Program-made: the position numbers and the translations under genes | DNA from: Clostridiaceae bacterium UBA6110 | GTDB lineage: Bacteria; Bacillota; Clostridia; Clostridiales; Clostridiaceae | Direction of reading: 5' to 3' | Assembly: GCA_002428415.1 (NCBI GenBank) | Contig: DIWI01000050.1 | Location: 1 to 10,767, forward strand | DNA length: 10,767 nt | Part shown: piece after piece, positions 6,012 to 10,767 of the stretch | Position numbering within the stretch: the first letter of the stretch is position 1 | How the letters are laid out: every line of letters begins with the position of its first letter | Notes under the pieces: model-generated | What the model saw: only the letters and a program-made list of their open reading frames with translations | What the model was told of the DNA's origin: nothing | The model's database searches: none

Positions 6012-7706
6012 CTATTTTCCTGTAGTGAATGTGACAGTCCATGTTGTTGCATTTGGATTTCCGGCGGCATCCTTCACAGCACCCGGACTGACTGTCAAAG
6101 TATATTTAGTGTATGGCAACAAAGTAGCTATAGGGTCAATTACCAGCTTGGCTGCCTCTGTTGATGGATTTATATCCACTGTGGCTGAAGGGCTTGTCAC
6201 TTCAAGACTTATTGCCCCTGAATTATTAATGGTTATTCCCTCACTGAAGGTCACAACAAGATTGTTCGCCTTCTTAAAGTTCTTTGCCCCATCAGCCGGT
6301 ACGGACGATATGGCATATGGAGCTACCGTATCACCAACAGGAGGAGGATCAACAATGGTTCCGCCTGCAAGTTCAAGAGCCTTCTTTGCATTTACCATTC
6401 CACCTGTCACAGTTTTTCCTGCAAGCGAAAGAAGTGGATTTGCTAAAGCTGACTTCATGATGATATCCTTCACTTCAGCAGTTCCAAGACTAGTGTTCGC
6501 TCCCATCACAAGAGCGGTAACTCCGGTTACATGCGGAGCTGCCATTGAGGTTCCACTCATGTAATAGTATTCGTCTCCAGGATATGTGCTGGCAATATCA
6601 ACACCGGGTGCACCCAAATCAACACGAGTCAATCCATAATTTGAGAATGATGCAAGAGCTCCCCTGTTATCTACAGCCGCAACTGATATTATGTTCGCAC
6701 AGTCATAAGAGGCTGGGTAGCTTGCGACCCTGTCGATATTCCTCTTGCTGTTGCCAGCAGCTACTATGAATGGCTTTTCAAATCCATTGATGGCAGTCCT
6801 GAGCGCTTCATCATAAACTCCACCGCCCCATGAATTATTGGACAAATCGGCTCCATTATTTTTCGCGTAGTAGATTGCCTCTATAGCATCTGCTGTTGTT
6901 CCCCCATTAGCACCGAGGAACTTAAGGGACATGATCTTTACGTTTGGAGCGATTCCAATTACACCAATCGTATTATCGGCTGCTGCTATAGTTCCTGAAA
7001 CATGTGTAGCGTGCCCGTCTTCTTCCACACCGACAAATACATTTGGTGTATCGTTTACGAAGTTCCACCCGTTTATGTCATCAACGTATCCGTTATTATC
7101 ATCATCCTTAGCGTTTCCTGCTATTTCATATGTATTCACCCACATTTTCCCTTGAAGGTCCGGGTGGCTGGTATCGACGCCGGTGTCTATTACGGCAACA
7201 ACAACCTCACCAATATTACTACCTAAGCTGCTCCAGGCTTCAGGAGCATCAATGTCGACATCAGCTACACCTGTCACACCGCCAATTGCCTGACCAGTAT
7301 TGTTCAAGCCCCATAATAATCCATAATGTGGATCATCTGAAGGTTGCACATCAATCGTAGGATAGTAAAGGAAATTCGGCTGAACGCTCTTTACCATCGG
7401 ATCGAAAGCAACCTTTGCCTTGGCCTGAGCTACCGTGAGCCCCTTGGGAATCCTGACCAGTTCCGTGTTTTCAAGTGGCAGATCCACAACCTTTGTCAGT
7501 GCGTGCTTTTCCCTAATCTTTACCTTATCGAAGATGCTGGCTGAATTAGCGTATGTCACAAGCAATTCGCCTTCCACGTACTGCGGCTTCCCGCTTGAAT
7601 CTGAAAATGGCAGCGACTTGATCTCTGATGCAGCTGCTATTACGGAAGAAGATATGAATAGTGAAGCGATGAGTGAGGTTATGAGTATTTTCCTTGTCCC
7701 TTTCAT
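6012..7706 (-). CDS. Secreted subtilisin-like serine protease (S8) with C-terminal Ig-like domain
   Basis: This 564-residue preproprotease begins with a signal peptide (basic MKGTRK, hydrophobic core, AAA near 24-26). Residues about 43-118 form a fervidolysin-type propeptide. The S8 catalytic domain (about 125-447) has D174 in VIDTGVD, H232 in DGHATHVSG, oxyanion N319 in AAGN and nucleophile S387 in SGTSMAAP. A DDDNNGYVDD loop near 201-210 resembles a calcium site. Residue 233 is Ala where almost all subtilases have Gly (GHGTH). After a proline-rich linker (VDPPPVGD), residues about 459-564 form an Ig-like domain of the Big_5/SbsA type, absent from its neighbour; it may bind cell wall or another surface. 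The start is supported by AGGAGG (7720-7715) 8 bases upstream. It is paralogous to the next gene but has its own promoter and terminator. Confidence 0.92.
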   Translation of the reverse strand: MKGTRKILITSLIASLFISSSVIAAASEIKSLPFSDSSGKPQYVEGELLVTYANSASIFDKVKIREKHALTKVVDLPLENTELVRIPKGLTVAQAKAKVAFDPMVKSVQPNFLYYPTIDVQPSDDPHYGLLWGLNNTGQAIGGVTGVADVDIDAPEAWSSLGSNIGEVVVAVIDTGVDTSHPDLQGKMWVNTYEIAGNAKDDDNNGYVDDINGWNFVNDTPNVFVGVEEDGHATHVSGTIAAADNTIGVIGIAPNVKIMSLKFLGANGGTTADAIEAIYYAKNNGADLSNNSWGGGVYDEALRTAINGFEKPFIVAAGNSKRNIDRVASYPASYDCANIISVAAVDNRGALASFSNYGLTRVDLGAPGVDIASTYPGDEYYYMSGTSMAAPHVTGVTALVMGANTSLGTAEVKDIIMKSALANPLLSLAGKTVTGGMVNAKKALELAGGTIVDPPPVGDTVAPYAISSVPADGAKNFKKANNLVVTFSEGITINNSGAISLEVTSPSATVDINPSTEAAKLVIDPIATLLPYTKYTLTVSPGAVKDAAGNPNATTWTVTFTTGK

Positions 7707-7771
7707 CCTGAGTGCCTCCTCTTGTTGGAATTCATCAATTGTGCAGTGGAATTTACTTCCCCGTTTACTTA

Positions 7772-7800
7772 ATTCTATTCTCGCATGAGAGGCCTTTCAA
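7772..7800 (-). promoter_or_regulatory. Sigma-A promoter of the Ig-domain subtilase gene
   Basis: The minus strand has TTGAAA (7800-7795), a 17-base spacer, then TAGAAT (7777-7772). These are strong matches at ideal spacing, giving a leader of roughly 60 bases before the ATG. The promoter lies after the terminator of the neighbouring subtilase gene, so the two proteases can be transcribed independently. Confidence 0.7.
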
Positions 7801-7850
7801 TAGTTGTCAGACTATTCCACCATTTATATTTTTCATCATATTATGACAAA

Positions 7851-7910
7851 ATTAAGGGGAATATCCCTCAAACTCTCCCTTTACGGGCTGTTTTGGAATA
7901 TTCCCCTAAT
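7851..7910 (-). terminator. Long, possibly branched terminator of the 457-region subtilase gene
   Basis: GGGGAATATCC (7856-7866) pairs with GGAATATTCCCC (7895-7906) with a single bulged base, closing a 28-base loop. The loop itself contains CCC/GGG arms around 7877-7887, so the RNA may be Y-shaped. On the minus strand the outer stem is followed by TTAATTTTG. It lies about 60 bases beyond the protease stop codon. Confidence 0.65.
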
Positions 7911-7970
7911 CTTTATTCAATATTAGCTTTTACATATACAGTACAGTTATTGTTTACGAACAGATTATCT

Positions 7971-9326
7971 TCAATTGACTCTGGCTCTCAAAGCAAGCTT
8001 TACTGCCTCTTCAGCATTGACCATTCCACCGGTCAGGATCTTGCCTGCAAATGAAGGAAGCTTGTTGCTTGTCGCTGACTTCAATACTATTTCCTTTACC
8101 TGCAAGGTTGTAAGACCTGGCTTTGCGCCAAGCATAAGAGCTACAATGCCTGATACGTGAGGTGTAGCCATTGAGGTTCCGCTCATCCATGCGTAGGAAG
8201 AACCAGGATAAGTGCTTGCGATATAGCCTCCGGGAGCTGCCACATCAACTGAGGTTATTCCATAATTCGAGAAGCTTGACATGAGTCCGGTGTTGTCAAC
8301 AGAAGCTACTGAAATTATGTTCTTGCTGTCATAGGATGAAGGATAATGGGCGTCCAGGTCATTGTCTGCAGCTTCGTTTCCCGCTGCAGCTATGAATGGC
8401 TTACCGAAGTCCTCGATGGCATCCTTAAGCGCCTGGTCGTATCCTCCGCCTCCCCATGAATTGTTTGCGACATCCGCTCCGTTGTCCTTGGCATACTTGA
8501 CTGCAAGTATGGCATCCGCTGTGGATCCGCCGTTGATTCCGATGAACTTCAGCACCATGATTTTAACATTCTGGGCTACTCCGGCAACTCCTATTCCGTT
8601 ATTCGTCTGAGCTGCTATAGTACCCGAGACATGTGTTCCATGACCGTCCGCCTTGGCGTTTGTGAACACGTCGTTGTCTCTCTGGAAGAAATTCCAGCCG
8701 TTGAAGTCATCTATATAGCCGTTTCCGTCATCATCGAAGTTCTTCCGTCCGTTGACTTCAGCTTCATTCATCCATATGCTCCCCTGAAGGTCAGGATGAT
8801 CGATGTCAACGCCTGTGTCAATTACTGCAACTATTACTTCATCAGGTGATGCTGGCATCAGCTCCCATGCTTCAGGAGCATCGATATCAATATCAGGTGT
8901 GCCGGCTATCCCTAAGATTGCCTGGCCTTGGTTGTCGAGACCCCACTCGATTCCGGCATACGGATCATTCGAAATCACGGCATCCGGATAATACAGAAAA
9001 TTAGGCTGAACTGACAAAACACTTGAATCGAACGCAAGCTTATCTTTCGCCTTCATTGTTGTGAGTCCTGCCGGTAACTTTACAAGCTCCATATTGGATG
9101 GAAGGTCCCTGACTTTTTCAAATGAGTTCTTTTCCCTGACCTTGACCTTGTCGAAAATATTTGCCCTGCTATCATACCTGACTATCAGCTCGCCTTCAAC
9201 ATATGTCGGTCTTGACGAGACATCGCCTTCGATTACCTTCAGGTCCTTAGCAAAAACCATTGTAGTTGAAGAAGCTAGAAGCGCAGTGACAACAAACGAA
9301 CCGATTAATCTGGCGGTTTTCTTCAT
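7971..9326 (-). CDS. Secreted subtilisin-like serine protease (S8)
   Basis: This 451-residue preproprotease has a signal peptide (MKKTARL, hydrophobic 8-24, likely cut near VFA-KD at 26) and a fervidolysin-type propeptide (about 42-115). Its S8 catalytic domain has D170 in VIDTGVD, H229 in the standard DGHGTHVSG, oxyanion N317 in AAGN and nucleophile S385 in SGTSMATP. A DDDGNGYIDD loop at about 198-207 looks like a calcium site. The protein ends just after the catalytic domain (GGMVNAEEAVKLALRA), without the Ig-like domain of its downstream paralogue; by eye more than half of the aligned residues agree. I choose the ATG at 9326 because AGGGAGG (9339-9333) stands 6 bases before it; an ATG six codons earlier (9344) lies upstream of that site. 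It is probably an exported, self-activating protease of broad specificity. Confidence 0.92.
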   Translation of the reverse strand: MKKTARLIGSFVVTALLASSTTMVFAKDLKVIEGDVSSRPTYVEGELIVRYDSRANIFDKVKVREKNSFEKVRDLPSNMELVKLPAGLTTMKAKDKLAFDSSVLSVQPNFLYYPDAVISNDPYAGIEWGLDNQGQAILGIAGTPDIDIDAPEAWELMPASPDEVIVAVIDTGVDIDHPDLQGSIWMNEAEVNGRKNFDDDGNGYIDDFNGWNFFQRDNDVFTNAKADGHGTHVSGTIAAQTNNGIGVAGVAQNVKIMVLKFIGINGGSTADAILAVKYAKDNGADVANNSWGGGGYDQALKDAIEDFGKPFIAAAGNEAADNDLDAHYPSSYDSKNIISVASVDNTGLMSSFSNYGITSVDVAAPGGYIASTYPGSSYAWMSGTSMATPHVSGIVALMLGAKPGLTTLQVKEIVLKSATSNKLPSFAGKILTGGMVNAEEAVKLALRARVN

Positions 9327-9332
9327 ATTGAT

Positions 9333-9339
9333 CCTCCCT
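9333..9339 (-). promoter_or_regulatory. Ribosome binding site deciding the subtilase start
   Basis: AGGGAGG on the minus strand, 6 bases before the ATG at 9326. It lies between the two possible ATGs, so only the shorter form, which begins with a typical MKK signal-peptide start, is served by it. Confidence 0.8.
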
Positions 9340-9350
9340 GACATTTGTGA

Positions 9351-9407
9351 TTAAAGCAATGCGAAGCGAGATATGACCATGGATAATGCACTGAAATCCG
9401 CATCCAT
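9351..9407 (-). other. Possible 18-codon leader ORF upstream of the subtilase
   Basis: An ATG at 9407 is preceded by AAGGA (9419-9415) at 7-base spacing and reads MDADFSALSMVISRFALL to a TAA at 9351, shortly before the subtilase ribosome binding site. An in-frame ATG at 9422 would add five residues. It could be a leader peptide, but the best promoter here would start transcription near its ribosome binding site, so translation is doubtful. Confidence 0.2.
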
Positions 9408-9420
9408 AGCCATTTCCTTC

Positions 9421-9449
9421 ATTTTACTTCCCAGACTGCCTTGAAGCAA
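9421..9449 (-). promoter_or_regulatory. Candidate sigma-A promoter of the subtilase gene
   Basis: TTGCTT (9449-9444), a 17-base spacer and TAAAAT (9426-9421) lie on the minus strand between the tuf terminator and the protease gene. The predicted leader is about 85 bases. It supports transcription separate from tuf. Confidence 0.5.
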
Positions 9450-9514
9450 CCAATTTTCTGATATTTCTGCACAATATATTCAATAAATATTGTTATGTTT
9501 TCTTTACATAGAAA

Positions 9515-9540
9515 CAGCCGCAGCTATATAGCTGCGGCTG
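9515..9540 (-). terminator. Rho-independent terminator of tuf
   Basis: CAGCCGCAGCTA and TAGCTGCGGCTG form a perfect GC-rich 12-base stem around a central TA. It begins 10 bases after the tuf stop codon. On the minus strand it is followed by TTTCTATG, a short and imperfect T tract, so termination rests mainly on the strong stem. Confidence 0.82.
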
Positions 9541-9550
9541 TAAGGATATC

Positions 9551-10744
9551 TTATGCCTTTATAGTGGTAACGACGCCTGAACCTACGGTCCTTCCGCCTT
9601 CCCTTATAGCAAACCTGAGTCCCTCATCCATTGCGATCGGTGTGATCAGCTCAACGTTCATGTCGATGTGGTCTCCAGGCATTACCATTTCCATTCCGTC
9701 AGGCAGCTTTATGCTTCCTGTTACGTCTGTGGTTCTGAAGTAGAACTGTGGCCTGTATCCGTCAAAGAACGGTGTATGCCTTCCGCCTTCTTCTTTCTTA
9801 AGTACGTATACCTGTCCTACGAACTTTGTGTGTGGCTTTACTGTTCCTGGCTTTGCAAGAACCTGGCCTCTTTCGATTTCGGCTCTCTGTACTCCTCTAA
9901 GCAGTGCTCCTATGTTGTCGCCTGCCTGTGCGGAATCAAGAAGCTTTCTGAACATCTCCACGCCTGTGCAGACGGTCTTCTTCTTCTCCTCTGAAAGTCC
10001 TACTATCTCAACTTCGTCGCCTACCTTGAGTATTCCGCTCTCAACTCTTCCAGTTGCAACGGTTCCTCTTCCTGTGATCGTGAATACGTCCTCTACAGGC
10101 ATAAGGAATGGCTTCTCTATGTTTCTTACTGGTGTAGGTATGTAGCTGTCTACTGCATCCATGAGGTCATTGATGCACTTTGTTGCTACTGGATCATCTG
10201 GGTTCTCAAGCGCCTTGAGTGCTGATCCTGCTATGATCGGTGTGTCATCGCCAGGGAAATCATACTCGTCAAGCAGCTCTCTTACTTCCATCTCTACAAG
10301 CTCAAGAAGCTCTGCATCGTCTACCATGTCTGCCTTGTTGAGGAATACTACTATGTAGTTAACTCCAACTCTTGACGCAAGGAGTATGTGCTCCCTTGTC
10401 TGTGGCATCGGGCCGTCTGCTGCTGATACGACAAGGATCGCTCCGTCCATCTGTGCAGCTCCTGTGATCATGTTCTTGACATAGTCAGCATGGCCTGGGC
10501 AGTCAACATGCGCATAGTGCCTGTTGTCGGTCTCATACTCAACGTGTGCTGTGTTGATTGTGATTCCTCTTTCCTTTTCCTCTGGTGCCTTGTCTATCTC
10601 GTCATACTTCGTTGCCTGTGCATATCCCTTCTTTGACAATACTGTCGTTATTGCCGCTGTAAGGGTGGTCTTGCCGTGGTCGACGTGACCTATGGTTCCG
10701 ATATTTACATGAGGCTTGTTTCTCTCGAATTTTGCTTTTGCCAT
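9551..10744 (-). CDS. tuf: Translation elongation factor Tu
   Basis: EF-Tu binds GTP and delivers aminoacyl-tRNA to the ribosomal A site in the cytosol. The 397-residue protein is complete. The G domain has G1 GHVDHGKT 19-26, switch I RGITIN with T62, G3 DCPG 81-84, G4 NKAD 136-139 and G5 SAL 174-176. Domains 2 and 3 follow (about 212-300 and 301-397), including the conserved RGTVATGRVE and GGRTVGSGVV segments. AAGGAGG at 10762-10756 is an excellent ribosome binding site 11 bases from the ATG. The codon choice is restricted, as in highly expressed genes. The promoter and upstream neighbour lie outside the window; fusA is often there in this group, but that is inference. It ends at a strong hairpin, so the proteases to its left are separate units. 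Confidence 0.99.
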   Translation of the reverse strand: MAKAKFERNKPHVNIGTIGHVDHGKTTLTAAITTVLSKKGYAQATKYDEIDKAPEEKERGITINTAHVEYETDNRHYAHVDCPGHADYVKNMITGAAQMDGAILVVSAADGPMPQTREHILLASRVGVNYIVVFLNKADMVDDAELLELVEMEVRELLDEYDFPGDDTPIIAGSALKALENPDDPVATKCINDLMDAVDSYIPTPVRNIEKPFLMPVEDVFTITGRGTVATGRVESGILKVGDEVEIVGLSEEKKKTVCTGVEMFRKLLDSAQAGDNIGALLRGVQRAEIERGQVLAKPGTVKPHTKFVGQVYVLKKEEGGRHTPFFDGYRPQFYFRTTDVTGSIKLPDGMEMVMPGDHIDMNVELITPIAMDEGLRFAIREGGRTVGSGVVTTIKA

Positions 10745-10755
10745 TCTTTGTTGAT

Positions 10756-10762
10756 CCTCCTT
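10756..10762 (-). promoter_or_regulatory. Strong ribosome binding site of tuf
   Basis: AAGGAGG on the minus strand, 11 bases before the tuf ATG at 10744. It is a near-perfect complement to the 16S rRNA tail and suits a very highly translated gene. Confidence 0.85.
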
Positions 10763-10767
10763 GATAT

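Noticed and set aside
6025..6564. 179-codon plus-strand ORF opposite the Ig-domain subtilase
   Set aside because: It is the reverse of a well-supported protease gene and resembles no family. It has no convincing ribosome binding site.
7707..7738. Ten-codon minus-strand ORF (MNSNKRRHSG) ending in an ATGA overlap with the left subtilase
   Set aside because: It has no well-placed ribosome binding site, and most of it is the ribosome binding site region of the protease itself, so the overlap looks accidental.
9472..9492. Imperfect palindrome CAATATATTC...ATATTG beyond the tuf terminator
   Set aside because: Only the outer six bases pair and the sequence is AT-rich, so chance is a sufficient explanation.

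Overview
The window looks like chromosomal DNA from a low-to-moderate GC Gram-positive bacterium, most likely a member of the Clostridia. The evidence is the sequence style of the elongation factor Tu, strong AGGAGG-type ribosome binding sites, AGG/ATA-rich codon use, and compact genes with hairpin terminators. A genus (for example a Proteiniclasticum/Youngiibacter-like clostridium) would be a guess. There are eight well-supported protein genes, seven on the minus strand. I see no tRNA, rRNA, CRISPR array, insertion sequence or phage gene.

Layout from left to right. 1-438 has no confident gene. About 150 bases of mixed composition hold only competing ORF fragments; an AT-rich stretch follows, then the terminator of the next gene. 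439-3719 (minus) is a two-gene operon for a heterodimeric ABC exporter, with a 4-base ATGA overlap. 3897-5272 (minus) is a second two-gene operon: a HAD-family hydrolase, overlapping by 13 bases with a metallo-beta-lactamase-fold hydrolase, ending at a textbook terminator. 5547-5960 (plus) is a lone SRPBCC-fold protein, divergent from the HAD operon. The 274-base region between them carries several inverted repeats, including an alternating series of TAACA half-sites. 6012-7706 and 7971-9326 (both minus) are tandem paralogous secreted subtilases (S8), each with its own promoter. The left one has an extra C-terminal Ig-like domain and an unusual Ala beside the catalytic His. 9551-10744 (minus) is tuf (EF-Tu), ending at a GC-rich hairpin.

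The parts appear to be separate transcription units rather than one system. The ABC pair would form one membrane exporter. The HAD and MBL enzymes are translationally coupled and may act on one metabolite. The two subtilases are probably exported proteases from an old duplication. tuf is housekeeping translation. The most unusual signals are the half-site array before the SRPBCC gene, the GHATH motif in one protease, and a short possible leader ORF before the other. I did not find a convincing new multi-gene system.
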